Origin: Priapulus caudatus
Lineage: Eukaryota; Priapulida; Priapulimorpha; Priapulimorphida; Priapulidae
Direction of reading: 5' to 3'
DNA: 25,000 nucleotides
NCBI RefSeq assembly: GCF_000485595.1
Contig: NW_014577661.1
Span: 121,871 to 146,870 of the forward strand
A program made the translations under genes and the position numbers. Below are positions 1 through 10,853 of this stretch, piece after piece (positions within the stretch are counted from its first letter, which is position 1; each line of letters opens with the position of its first letter). The notes under the pieces are model-generated. The model was given only the letters and a program-made list of their open reading frames with translations. It was not told the origin of the DNA and made no database searches.

Positions 1-600
1 GCCAATATTATGTTGGTATATATATCATCAATTTTGCCAATAAAAATTTACATTATTAAAACCGTCATGGCTCGTTTACCAGTGTCTCTTGCGGTGAATA
101 TAAGCTTCGTGTTCCCAGCTTAATCCGTTGAAATCAGTGGTTCTAAGGTGGAGTGATACTCCTAAACTTTCATAATAAATACATTCTCTTAATGATTCTC
201 GAGCGATCAAGAATTAATTTAATATAAGAAAAAAAGTGGTTAAAATGAGAGAAACGGGTCTAAATTTATCAAGCACAATATTTTCTTAAGTTGCTGGCAT
301 TGATCATTATTGATTGCTCTCAAAATGCACTGTTGAATAAAGTGAAGCGGCGCGATAAAAGGAAAAGCAATCGTTGAGCGCGACTATCACACACATAAAA
401 AAGGTTCTCACTTGCCACAGCGACACACACCACACACACCAAAATCATGTGTGAGTCCAAGAAATCGTGAGGGGGGTGCGGACATTTGATTATGGATGTC
501 CCCCCTCTGAAAATTGCGGGGGGGGACATGCTCCCCCTGTCTCCCCCTGGATTGCGCCCGTGTGGTCGATGCTATATGTGTACAATCGCCTGTGGCGGAG
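1..600. other. Non-coding flank, no gene recognised
   Basis: The first 400 bases are AT-rich and show no convincing reading frame. From about 410 there is a short CA-rich stretch. From about 470 to 560 runs of G and C flank an imperfect inverted pair (GGATGTCCCCCCT against a G-run followed by ACATGC). That style is common at the ends of degraded dispersed repeats, but I cannot name a family. Short reading frames here are low-complexity and do not look like protein. Confidence 0.6.
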
Positions 601-815
601 ATGTGCTCCATCGACCTCAACATGTGCTCCATAAATTACACTTGCTAAATATGTATGTTTTCTCAATTATATTCGCGTCATGTGTATACATTTGTCGACC
701 TCAACATGTGCTCCATAAATTACACTTGCTAATATATGTATGTTTTCTCAATTATATTCGCGTCATGTGTATACATTTCATCTGTAATCGCATCAAAATA
801 ACTCCTCAGAGAAAG
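601..815 (+). repeat. Left-edge clean copies of the ~200-bp satellite
   Basis: A partial unit (about 601-692) is followed directly by a longer one (about 693-815). Both contain CGACCTCAACATGTGCTCC, then a TGCTAATATATGTATG-like stretch, then TTATATTCGCGTCATGTG. The two copies are nearly identical to each other and to the right-edge copy at 7205-7305. They therefore show what the intact unit looks like, in contrast to the degraded copies between 1925 and 7200. The second copy ends at the N at 816. Confidence 0.85.
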
Positions 816-816
816 N
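816..816. other. Ambiguous base (N) at a satellite boundary
   Basis: A single undetermined base sits exactly where the satellite unit breaks off (CAGAGAAAGN) and a G-rich unrelated sequence begins. Such a solitary N at the edge of a repeat is typical of an assembly join or an unresolved consensus position. Confidence 0.9.
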
Positions 817-1924
817 TTGGCGCCTCCGCCTAGGTACTTTGCTGTGCGGGGCGTGGTGCGTGCGTAGGGGGGGGGGTCGTGGCGTTGTCGTTTCGTTCCG
901 GATTGGCGGGCTGTGTTGTGGGGACCCGTCTGTGGGGGGGTGGCGTTGTGTTTTGGGGGGTGGTGTGATGGGTTGGCTTTAGTGTTGGTGCAGAATAGTG
1001 CGCATAAGTGACATTTCTGGTGTGCGCGCGTGGTAGAGTTTTTAGGCCATAACCCGTTCAAACGCGTTTTTAATTATGTTTAATTATATTATTATTTTTT
1101 TATTTGGCGCTTGTTTTTGACGGTCTGGGGCGTGCTCGGTAATGACTTGCTGGATAAATCCACGCTCGGTTTTCGGATTTTTTATTGGTCGCTCCGAGTC
1201 GTTGGTCCGCGTTTGACTGCCAAGAAATTTTTTCGGGCGTTTTATAATTCCCCGGAGCGGGAGATGCAGCGTGTTGTTTTAATCTTTGGTCTATTTAATA
1301 TCTTTGCTCGCCGGTATCCATGGTTTTTCGCTTGCCCGCGATTAAGTCAGAAGACTTTTATTTTCATTTTAAATTCAGATCCCCCCGTAACTCGTTGCCA
1401 TAAAGTTCATTCGAAGCATTTAAACCTCGACATTGGGTTTTTTTATTAATAAAGTATTTTACTAGAGGAGACCTCTCTTGAAAGGAAATTTTGTATTTCC
1501 TTGATTAAGTACGTTACGTTGTTTGGAACTTTCTCCTTTTTTCCACTGTCCTTAAGCTGTTTCAGATTTTTATGATGGGATGATTTACCAGTGGCGTGGT
1601 GTGTTTTTGCGGATAGTGTTAAAGAAATTTTTAGTAGAAGTAATAAAGGATTTGTGTGTTTTATCAATGTTAGGTAGGCAATTCCACAGGTGCGCTAGTA
1701 TGAATTCATACAGGTTCTAAGAGTGCTCTTTGGGTAACTCCGGTCTATGATGCGTCAGCACTTATGGCTACAACTATACGCTGCAATGCAAATTTTTCTG
1801 CGTTTACGCCTAATTATGCTACAGATTTATTTTATTATAGATATATATTTATATCTCTATATGTACTACATGTACTAGAGAAGCATTGTGTATACTATAT
1901 TTATTCTGTATGTTAATCTTTTGT
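817..1924. other. Intergenic segment between satellite blocks, no recognisable gene
   Basis: The left part (about 840-1030) is strongly G-rich on the + strand, with runs of up to 10 G. The rest is T-rich. An open frame of 112 codons exists at 1111-1449 on the + strand and one of 73 codons at 1446-1667 on the - strand. I recognise neither, and neither shows a domain signature, so I do not call them genes. The segment could be a degraded mobile-element insertion that splits the satellite, but no terminal repeats or target duplication were seen. Confidence 0.5.
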
Positions 1925-4900
1925 GTCAGTATAGTGTGTAATGCGCTTGCGAGATGTGCTTCATCGACCTCAAATGTGCTCCATAATTAATTGCTATAAT
2001 TGTATTTTGTTTTTCTCTTATATTCCGGTCATGGTGGTAAATTTCTCTGTGAATCGATCAAATATCTCCAGGAAAATTGATGTTATATATTTATTTTGAT
2101 CATTTATCTTATGTGGTATATGAGTCTCGCCTCTGGAGATGTGCTCCGTTCGACTTAACATGCTCATATTCATGATAATATATGTATTTTTTTTATTTGT
2201 GTTTAATCTTATCGCTTTGTTAATCTCCTCAGGAAACATTGTTTCATAGTAAATTTGGATCATGTTATTATTATGTGTCGGTTGCGTAAATGCTTGGAAT
2301 TTTTTTCTACTGTGCCCTAATTCCACTTGTTTTTTTATGTATGTTTTTCGCCGGTCATGTGTTAATTTATTGTATCGCATCAACTCCTCGAGAAGCTTGT
2401 GTTCACATTATTTATTTCTGACTCGTGTTATCATTATGTGTCGTTTTTGTTATGGTTATCGCTTTGGAGATGTGCGTCATTTTATTACAATTGCTTATTG
2501 TATGTTTTCTCATTTATTGTCATGTGTTTTTTTCAATAATCTCCCAGAAGCCTTTTGATGTTTAATATATTTATTTTTGATCGTGTTAATCATTATGTTC
2601 GAATTGTATAGTCGCTTTGGAAGTGTGGTCCTCGTCACTGGTCCTATATTACATTGTTAGTTGTGTATTTTATTTATTCGCGTTGAGTATACATTATCTG
2701 TATGCATAATAATTCCCAGAGAGCATTGAATTTACATTATTTATTTCAATGACTTGTTATATTATGTGTCGGTATATGCGTACCATCCATTGGAGTTTGT
2801 CCCCCCTACATTGTGCTCTGATTATGCTCATTATGTTGGTATTTCTATTTATTTTCCGTAGTAGAGTACCATTTTCTTGTTATGGCTATTCAAATAGATG
2901 CTCAGAGAGCATTTTAATGTTTGACTATGTTATATTAATGTGCTCGAAGTATATGCGTAATCGTTGGATTGCTTCATCGTTTGTCTCAATGTGCTCATAA
3001 TTACCATTGCTATATGTATGTTTCTCATATATTCGCGTCATGTTTACATTTCATCTGTAATGCATCACCTTAAACTCTCCAGAGAGCGTGATGTTCATAT
3101 ATTGTATTTCTGACTCATGTTTATTATTGTTCAGTATTGTTCGTACATGCATTGGAGATGTGTCCCACGACTAACATGTGCTCATGATTAATTGTATTTT
3201 TGTATGTTTTCGCTTATTATTCTTTTGTATAATTTATCTTGTATGCATCAACTACTCTCCCGGAGCAATTTGATGTTATGTTTCTGTATGTTATATTATT
3301 CAGTATTGGTACATCGTTGGTGATTGTCCGTCACCGCAACTGTGCTCATAAATATACATTGTTATTTTTTTATTCCGTCATGTGTATCATTTCATGTAAT
3401 GCATCATTTTGCTTATTTCATGTTTCTGATCATGTTTAATCATTTGTGTATCTATGTGTAATCCGGCTTGGAGATGTGCTTCATCTTATCAAATGTGCCT
3501 CCTAATTACATTGCTAATATGTCATGTTTTTTTTTATTCGCGTATGTGTTTTTTGTAATCGATAAATATCTCGGGCATTGATGGTTTATATTATTTCTGA
3601 TCATGTTATTAAATGTGTAGTATATGCGTACATCTCTTGGGATGTGTCTCCGCGACCCTAAAGTGCTCATAAATTACATTGTATTATGTATTTCTCAGTG
3701 TATGTATTCGCGTCATGTGTTACATGGATCCTTGTAATGCATCAATATCCTCGGAAAGCTTGATGTTACATATATTTATTTCTTTATATGTATCATTTGT
3801 GTCGTATCATGGTGACATTGCTTGGAGATGTGCCCCCCTCCCGTCGCCTCAATTTTCCATATTTCTTTGCTTAATATTGTATGTTTTCTCAATTTATATT
3901 CCGCGTCCTTGGTGTTAATTTCATCTGTATGCAATCAAATTACTTCCCTCAGGAAAAGGCTTATTTGATGGTTAATGTAATTTATTCTTTGACTTGTATC
4001 TTTGTCTTTCTGTTGTGAATGTGGCTTTTACGGCCCTTAACATTGCTTCTTAAATTTACACTTGCTATTAGTTTTATGTTTTCTCCCCATTATATTTCGC
4101 GTCTTGTGTATACTTATCTGTATTTATAAATTCTCCCAGAGAAGATTATTTGATTTGTTATATATTTATTTTCTGATTCTGTTATATGCAGTTATTTTGG
4201 GTATTTTTCTTTTGTTATTTGGTCGTTTACAATCGGCCTTTGGGATGTCTAATCGCCTCACAATTCCAACTTTTGCTAATTGTATGGTTTTTTTCCCTTA
4301 TATTCTGCGTTATGGTGATTACATTTCATTTCTTGCTAATCGCATACCCAACATTAAACTTTAAGGAAAGATTTGAGTTCTCCATATATTTATTTTTGAT
4401 CTGTATATCTATGTGCGTATATGCTACATCCTTGGGATGTGTCCCCCGATCAATGTACTTTCCATGTTATTATGCTTGTTATATGTGTTGTTTCGCTTAT
4501 ATTCGTCATGTGCTATATTTTATCTGTATCTATAATTCCGGAAGATTGATTTATTTTGATCATGTTCTTATGTTCCGTATGGTTAATCGCTTGTGGAAAT
4601 GTGCGCCGTCGGTCCTGAGTATTGCTTTAATACATGTTAATATATTGTTTCTCATTATATTCGTATGTGTTAATTTATCTGTATCGCATCATAACTCTCA
4701 GAGAAGCCATTGTGTTACTAGTTCATGATTTTTTTATATCTTGCTGTGAGTATATGTTTACATCGCTTGGAGATGTGTCATCACCTGAAATGTGCCTCTA
4801 AATTACTGATTTGTATTTTTGTCTATGATTGGTATGTGTATTAATTGTGTAATCGATATAACCCTCAGGAAGCATTGTTTAATTAATTTATTTCTGATCA

Positions 4901-7310
4901 TGTTATGGTATGTAGTATATGTTAAAATGTTTAGGTTTATTGGGGGGTGGGCGGGGGGGGTGGTGTAAAAATAATATTTATGTTTCCGTCGCTAACTGTT
5001 GCTTGCATAATTACTTTGTATGTTTTTTTCTCTATTATATTCGGTCTGTGTACATTTTGATCTGTGTCTGGCATTGAAAATAATCCTTATGAGAGGCTTG
5101 ATTTGATGTGTTAATTTTTTATTTGTGACTTCGGGTTAATTATGTATGTTTCGTATTATTCGTATATGCTGTGAGATGGTGTACAGGCGACCTACGATGT
5201 GCTGCATGGTTACACGTGTATTATCTTGTATGTTTTCTCAGTTATTGTATTTGTATACTGTTCAGTCTGTTATTCGTTCAGAATACTTCTCAGATGAAGC
5301 ATTTTTGTTAATTATTTATTTTTGATCGTTTATTTATTGTGCTCGATATAGTGCGGTACGTCGCTTGGGAGATGTGTTCACCTGACTTATATGTGCTCAT
5401 GATTAACAATAGGTAAACATTGCTATATATGTATGTTTTTCAATTTATTCGCGTATGTGTCATTTCTCCTGTATCGCTCCAAATAACTTAGAAGAAGCAT
5501 TGATGTTATATGTTTTGACTATGTTATCATTTGTGTCAGTATAAGTACATCCTTGGAAGATGTGTCCTCGACTTACATGTGTCTAATTAAGTGGTATCTA
5601 TGTATGTTTTCTCTATATTGGTATGTGTTAATTTATCTGTATGATCAAATAACTAGGAGATTGATGTTATGTTTATGGACTCATGTTATAATTATGGTGT
5701 CAGTATATATACATTCGCTGGATGTGCTCTGTCGTTACATGTGTCTATTCATTGTAATTTGTATGTTTTCTTATATTCGCGTTCAGTGATTATTATCCTT
5801 TATGTCCAAATACTTAGAGAGCCTTATTTGTGTTATTATTTATTCTGATGTTTATATTTAGTTGTGTATATGTGTCTCGCTTGAGAGTGTCCTCGAATAA
5901 TTGCTCCATATTACATGTAATTAATGTATGTTTTCTCAATTATTCTGATATATATATATATATATATAAAGTATTGGAAGCATTATTTATGTTATATATT
6001 TATTTTGTCGTGTTCTTATGTGTCAGTAATTGTGTAATCGCTTGGAGTGTGCTCATCGACCTCAAATGTGCTTCCCAATACTTTTGTAATTGTTGTTTCT
6101 CAATTTATTCGGTATGTGTATAATTTTCTGTAAATCGCATCAAATATCCTAGAAGAACTTAGATGTTAATTATTTATTTCTGAGTCGCGTTAATATTATG
6201 TGTCAGTAATATGGTACATGCCTGGAGATGTGCTGCCGACCTAACATTGCCTGAATTTTGTATATATGTATGTTTTTCAATTATTTCGGTCCCCAAGTGT
6301 TACATTAATCCTGTAAATCGAATCAATCTTCTCAGGAAGATTGATTTCATAGTTTTGATATGTTAATATTAGTGTCAGTTATTCGTTAATGCCTTGGATA
6401 TGTGCTCCCGTCGACTTAACAATGTTGTCATAAATTTACATTGTAATTATGTATGTTTCTCAATTATTCGCCGTATGGTTATAATTTAATCTTTAGTCGC
6501 CATCAAATACTCTCAGAGAGCCATTGATTTTATATCGTTGATATGTATCTTATGTGTCAGTATCTCGTATCGCCTTGGAGATGTTGTCCGTCGATTAACT
6601 GTGCTCCATTATCATCTGTTTATGTAGTTTTTTCTTGTTCGGTCATGTGTTACTTTCATCTGTAATCGCATCAAATACTCCAGAGAAGCATTGTTTATAT
6701 AGTTTCTGACTTCACGGTTAATATTATGTATAGATATATACGTACATCGCCTTGGAGATGTGTCCGTCCCGACCCTTAACATGGGTCCATAATTACTTGC
6801 TTATACATGTATGTTTTCTTATATTGCGTCATGTGTATACATTTATCCTTTCGCATCAATAATCTACCGGAGTTTGTTACTAGTTTTGATCATGTCTATC
6901 TTATGTTCAGTATTTGCGTACTCCTTGCAGATGTGCCTCGTCGACTAAATGTGTCTAATTTCAGTTTAGTATATTTATGTTTTCATTTATGGGTATGTGT
7001 ATACATTTATTGTAATCGCTCAAATAACCTCAGAGAAGATATGTTACATAGTTTCTGATTTTAATCATTATGTGTCAGTTATGATGTGCTCGCTGGAGAG
7101 TGCTCTTCGACCATCTGCTCCATATTTTACACTTTATATATTATGTTTTTCATATATTGCCGTATGTGTATAATTCATGTAATGATGAAATAATCATGGA
7201 AGCCCTGATGTTACATAGTTTCTGACTCATGTTAATCATTATGTGTCAGTATATGCGTACATCGCCTTGGAGATGTGCTCCGTCGACCTCAACATGTGCT
7301 CCATAAATTA
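1925..7310 (+). repeat. Large satellite array, inferred intact unit ~200 bp, ~30 degraded copies
   Basis: One motif order recurs throughout: TTGGAGATGTGCTCC, CGACCTCAACATGTGCTCC, TAAATTACA, TGTATGTTTTCTCA, ATTCGCGTCATGTG, CATCTGTAATCGCATCAAA, CTCAGAGAAGCATT, GATGTTACAT, TTTCTGA, CATGTTAATCATTATGTG, CAGTATATGCGTACATCG. The inferred full unit is about 200 bp. Interior copies average nearer 170 bp because nearly every one lacks scattered single bases or short blocks. The last copy (about 7205-7305) is almost perfect and matches the copies at 601-815. All copies have the same orientation. Short open frames inside are by-products of the repeat. A TA dinucleotide run sits at about 5948-5967 and a G-run at 4941-4961. 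Confidence 0.9.
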
Positions 7311-7440
7311 TACAGGCCCGTCCTTAGCTTTTCAAAAAGGACATGCCAGTAGTAGCCCTACTTAACATTTTTTTGTGAAATAATGTCGCGAAGTGCACAT
7401 CACGAGCGCCTCACGGTTATCATGCTTCACACACGTGAGT
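7311..7440 (+). repeat. Dispersed repeat, copy A (ACAGGCCCGTCC... family)
   Basis: Begins ACAGGCCCGTCCTTAGC, TTTTCAAAAAGGACATG, and later contains GTGAAATAATGTCGCGAAG and a CACATCACGAGCGC stretch. The same order of motifs recurs at 9414-9545, about 2.1 kb away in the same orientation. It starts exactly where the satellite ends, suggesting an insertion at or next to the satellite edge. Family not named. Confidence 0.75.
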
Positions 7441-7486
7441 TAGGAAACATGTATTTGTATGACTCAACCAATCACAACTCGACTTT

Positions 7487-7667
7487 GTGACTTGTGTACG
7501 CGTGTGCGTGCGTGCGTACGTACGTGCGTGCGGGGGACGTGCGTGCGTGCGTACGGGGGGCGTACGTGCGTTCGTACGTGCGTGCGGATGGGCGGGCCTG
7601 TGGGCGGGTGAGCGGTCCTGTGGGCGGGTGGGCGGGTCTGTGGGCGGGTGGGCCTGTGGGCGGGTTA
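7487..7667 (+). repeat. GC-rich simple repeat: GCGTGCGTAC then GGGCGGGT units
   Basis: The left half is made of GTGCGTGCGTACGT-type alternating purine-pyrimidine repeats. The right half is GGGCGGGTGGGCGGGTCTGT-type units. Several overlapping open frames cross it, but they encode only arginine/valine/glycine-rich low complexity and are not genes. The sequence has potential for Z-DNA on the left and G-quadruplex on the right. Confidence 0.85.
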
Positions 7668-7970
7668 TATTTGGCGCGCTGTGTTTTGAGACTGTATTAT
7701 GCGCTATATTATGTATCTACACACGCGCGCGCACACGCATGCACACGTGTCGCACTTATGCGCACGCAGGCTCGCACGCACACACTAAAGCCCTTATCTT
7801 GGCAGTCAACGGCGACCGACGTCGGAGCGCCATTTTTATGTACATTAACACTGCCTACCTACTCTAAATAGCTTTCCAGTTAATTAGGTTCCTGCAACTG
7901 GAGCGTGGGTTTACAGCGTCCCACTTACTCGAGGCACCCCCAGACTGTCTCAAAACACAACGCGCCAAAT
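7668..7970. mobile_element. Foldback element with ~28-bp inverted ends
   Basis: ATTTGGCGCGCTGTGTTTTG at the left end is mirrored by CAAAACACAACGCGCCAAAT at the right end, with one mismatch over the core. The roughly 300-bp interior holds CACGCGCGCGCACACGC simple repeats and a CTTGGCAGTCAACGGCGACC motif (from 7798). That motif recurs at 8942 and 9133. This layout fits a non-autonomous inverted-repeat element; no transposase is visible. Confidence 0.55.
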
Positions 7971-7972
7971 AT

Positions 7973-8003
7973 GTGTCCAACTATATAATATATAGTTAGA
8001 CAC
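7973..8003. repeat. 31-bp near-perfect palindrome
   Basis: GTGTCCAACTATATA is followed by its near-exact reverse complement, ending TATAGTTAGACAC. It directly follows the right end of the foldback element at 7668-7970 and could be a hairpin end of the same element. Confidence 0.7.
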
Positions 8004-8010
8004 TTTTTTT

Positions 8011-8140
8011 CGGCCGTTCTTATACATTCAAACCGGAGCCGGGCAGACTGACAGCACGTGTGCTTTGTAAAATCCGGTCTATAATATTCACTTTGCTTGC
8101 AGCATCACCCCATGGGTTCCCCGCTATGCCGCCGATATTA
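8011..8140 (-). repeat. Dispersed repeat, inverted partner of 8994-9121
   Basis: The reverse complement of this stretch matches 8994-9121 along its whole length. Both contain, in the 9 kb orientation, GATGCTG, GCAAAGTGAATATTA, a GTGCTGTC/GCGCTGTC segment, GCCCGGCTCC and TTTGAA, ending at GGCCG. The two copies flank about 850 bp of other repeats, so the region could fold into a long stem or be the two arms of a composite element. Confidence 0.75.
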
Positions 8141-8214
8141 AGTCAGACAGACTGGTCACGTTGATTTAAATTCCCCTCCCTGGATGGTGGCGCCCCCACC
8201 TAAAAAGAGCGGTA

Positions 8215-8280
8215 GATATCATCAGAAGTAGATCATAAGGAAACCCCCCTCCCCCTCCATATTATCTACTTCTGATATCA
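8215..8280. repeat. Hairpin: GATATCATCAGAAGTAGAT and its inverted copy
   Basis: GATATCATCAGAAGTAGATCAT is mirrored by ATTATCTACTTCTGATATCA about 25 bases later; the loop is C-rich. A third related copy (AATATCAGCAGTAGATAATA) lies at about 14039 in intron 3, so this is probably the end of a dispersed small element. Confidence 0.7.
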
Positions 8281-8290
8281 TATTATCACA

Positions 8291-8424
8291 GGTGCGGGCG
8301 GTAAAATCGTCGACCGGAGACAGCGTATTTGCGAATTGCAGAGCGTCATCTTCGCCGACGGCCGACGGCGATATGCATATTATATGCTGGACATAGTCTC
8401 CAGACGACGATTCTACCGCCCGTA
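8291..8424. mobile_element. Small inverted-repeat element (~134 bp)
   Basis: GTGCGGGCGGTAAAATCGTCG at the left is mirrored at the right by CGACGATTCTACCGCCCGTAC. Its interior (GCGTATTTGCGAATTGCA, a CGGCCGACGGCGAT stretch, TGCATATTATA, GCTGGACATAGTCTCC) recurs at 8758-8855 without the inverted ends. Probably a miniature transposon copy nested among the others; no coding capacity. Confidence 0.6.
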
Positions 8425-8757
8425 CTTCTTTTCGACGTCGTCTCTGCGACGGGCTGAGACGCTAGCATAATTTTCTATCGGATGCACATAGTATACCCAA
8501 CGTACGTGCTCGCTAGGAAAATTGCGGAAATTCAGCGAAATACTGCTTCGGTCTGCTACTCTAGGGCATCTAGTAAACTCCGTTTGTGCGTTTTGGTTAT
8601 ACACATTTCAAATAATTTTCCAGTTTCACAAGGGAAATATCGAATTTGCACATGCGCGTTCGCGCCGAAAATATAGAGCATGAGGCGAAATTATGCATTC
8701 AAACCATTTTCAGGCTATCCGCATATAGGAAAACATGGTGAAATTCGACGACCGCCT

Positions 8758-8855
8758 GCGTATTTGCGAATTGCATAGCGCCATCTTTTTTATACGGCCG
8801 ACGGCGATCTGCATATTATAAATATATATATATATATATGCTGGACACAGTCTCC
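8758..8855 (+). repeat. Second copy of the 8323-8402 repeat core
   Basis: GCGTATTTGCGAATTGCATAG, then CGGCCGACGGCGATCTGCAT, then an expanded TA run (about 8820-8838), then GCTGGACACAGTCTCC. The order matches 8323-8402 and differs by the TA expansion and substitutions, so this is an older or separately diverged copy. Confidence 0.75.
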
Positions 8856-8941
8856 GTGGCGCCGAAAAGTTGAGTTGATTGACAATATTCTATATGGAGG
8901 TACTCTAGTTTGAACGTATAAAAACAGCCGAAGAAAATTCT

Positions 8942-9180
8942 CTTGGCAGTCAACGGTAACCGACGCACGAGCGCCATCTTCCTAGCTGTATATTTAATAT
9001 AGGCATTGCTGGGAAGCCAGGGCGTGATGCTGTGAGCAAAGTGAATATTACAGATCAAATTTTACCAAGCGTACGCGCTGTCGGCCAGCCCGGCTCCACT
9101 TTGAACGTATGAAAACGGCCGCAGAAAATTTTCTTGGCAGTCAACGGCGACCGACGTCGGAACGCCTTTTTCATGTATCC
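8942..9180 (+). repeat. CTTGGCAGTCAACGG repeat copies with inverted arm 8994-9121
   Basis: CTTGGCAGTCAACGG starts at 8942 and again at 9133, each preceded by a TTTGAACGTAT-AAAACGGCCG-AGAAAATT context (about 8910 and 9101). The same motif is at 7798. Between the two lies the arm that is the reverse complement of 8011-8140. The short open frames here follow the repeat and are not considered genes. Confidence 0.7.
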
Positions 9181-9413
9181 ATCGTTAATTTTCGTTCGTT
9201 CCTTCGTTCGCTTTGTTAACTTTTTAATCGTGGTTTGAGTTGCGTTTATACACGCAGTTCGCGTTTACGTCTCGATAAAACATGCAGTAGGTCGATCTAG
9301 GAGCAGAGTGCGCAACATTTAAAATAGAATATCGTTTCTCATTATAGCAACTAAACATCGGATTGCGTGGTGGCATAGCGTTTGCGTTTGCGCGTATACT
9401 TGTACCCATATCC

Positions 9414-9545
9414 TACAGGCCCGTCCCTAGCTTTTCAAAAAGGACATGACAGGAGTAGCCCTGTGTATGGTGTATCATGTATGTGTGCGTATTCTGTGAA
9501 ATAATGTCGCGAAGTTCACATCACAAGCGCTCACGGTCCTTATGC
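9414..9545 (+). repeat. Dispersed repeat, copy B (ACAGGCCCGTCC... family)
   Basis: TACAGGCCCGTCCCTAGC, TTTTCAAAAAGGACATGACA, GTGAAATAATGTCGCGAAG and TCACATCACAAGCGCTC match copy A at 7311-7440. The homologous order may continue rightward (a GGGGTCCAGGGCATTGGAAG stretch to about 9650) into sequence that copy A lacks, so copy A is probably truncated. Confidence 0.75.
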
Positions 9546-10450
9546 ACGGTCATGATCACAGTCCCTCGTGGCCGGGGTCCAGGGCATTGGAAGCTCAGGG
9601 GGTTTAGATGCCCTCTGGTGCAATCCGAGTCTTATTTTGGACCATTTTTATGCACACAATTTATAGCCAATATTTCAGAAATAATTTTGGTTGAGTCAAA
9701 ATTGCTTTATGCATAATTGCTTTATGCATAAACACTGCTTAAAATTGCATATATGCACTACATAAACACATGCATAAAATTGCTTTATGCATAAACACGC
9801 GAAGATATTGGTCCTACGCTAACATTTGCGCAACGAATTGACTTGCAGGCTAATTAATTCCCGGGGTAAACTCTGGAAAAAATGAGGTGCGACCGCACGC
9901 ATCGCACCCCCCCCCCCTTCGGACGGCCATGACCTACCCCTTCTCAGAAAATATATCGAGCCGGTCACCGGGCGAAGTAACGACCACACATTATACGCAG
10001 GAGAACCGGTTAATTTTACACGCGCGGATGTGTATATATTGCGCGCAAGAGTGCATGCATGTGTTCGGTGTGTTGTTGCACTTTTGGGTCGGCAAGCATT
10101 GGGTAAACAAATTCTTTTTAAATTTTACAGCTTTTTATGCGTTCTGTTGGTTTCCGGTGTGTACGAAGCCGCAGTGAAGAAGGGGTGGTGGTTGTTATAA
10201 CATTGTTTCACACTGTACTGCGGATTAATGTGCTGCATAAGTGCATGCTAGATAATGTGGGTATTTTTATGTCTAGTTTATCAGAGTAATATTAAATATC
10301 GTGTTAAACAATTTGCGCTCGTTTTATGTAGTTTAGACTTAAAGCATGTATAATGTTGACAGTGCTCAGTCGTAGTTTTGTACTCCCGTACCTGCATCAT
10401 CATCATCAAACACTATCCAACCTATGGTGGAGGCTGGGGCGAAGGGGTAC
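9546..10450. other. Non-coding spacer with a short TTTATGCATAA repeat
   Basis: No gene seen. At 9701-9798 the 15-base motif TTGCTTTATGCATAA occurs three times (about 9703, 9718, 9780) with related TGCATATATGCA palindromes between. A C homopolymer sits at about 9907-9918. A CAT trinucleotide run lies near 10394-10407. One 96-codon frame at 9887-10177 crosses the C-run and shows no recognisable domain. Confidence 0.6.
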
Positions 10451-10592
10451 GCAGGCCTATAGTCCGAGATTAGGATTTTGTGGATTTTGGGGACTTTAAC
10501 CACCACTTTAACCACCTAACCCACACCAAATCCCCAAAATCGTCGGTGTGGGCATTGGTCAAACCGAGGAATCTCGGACTAGCAGACCTACA
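10451..10592. mobile_element. Foldback element with inverted ends
   Basis: CCTATAGTCCGAGATT near the left end is mirrored by AATCTCGGACTAGCAGACCT at the right. Inside, GATTTTGTGGATTTTGGGGA faces TCCCCAAAATCGTCGGTGTGG. The whole 140-bp unit can fold into a hairpin. This fits a miniature inverted-repeat element; it has no coding capacity. Confidence 0.65.
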
Positions 10593-10783
10593 GCCTACAC
10601 CGGCCGGCTTACGGTTGCATTATATTTATAATTTATATAGCAGAATCATATAGGGACTAAATTCCCCCCCCCCCGACTAGAAGAAGTACATTTTGACCGA
10701 AAGCTCATGCTGCATGCAGGTAGCTGTGGGTCTGTGTCGTTTGGATGGCAGGGTTCTCCCTACGTTGCGCAAACGGGGCGCGC

Positions 10784-10853
10784 GCGCCCCGTTTTGGGAA
10801 ACTCCCCCCTGTTTGAATCGTTGCGCCCCGTTTGGGAAAACTCCCCCCTGTTT
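10784..10853 (+). repeat. Two-copy tandem duplication, 39-bp spacing
   Basis: GCGCCCCGTTTTGGGAAACT plus CCCCCCTGTTT at 10784-10814 is repeated as GCGCCCCGTTTGGGAAAACT plus CCCCCCTGTTT at 10823-10853. The first copy overlaps a GGGGCGCGCGCGCCCC palindrome. Open frames on both strands cross it but carry no recognisable protein. Confidence 0.8.

Noticed and set aside
1111-1667. Two converging frames (112 aa + strand, 73 aa - strand) as a possible retroelement remnant
   Set aside because: No reverse transcriptase, integrase or other motif recognised; composition is compatible with chance frames.
7487-7871. 125-126 codon frames rich in Val/Arg/Ala/Gly
   Set aside because: Pure translation of GCGTGC/GGGCGG repeats in two frames at once.
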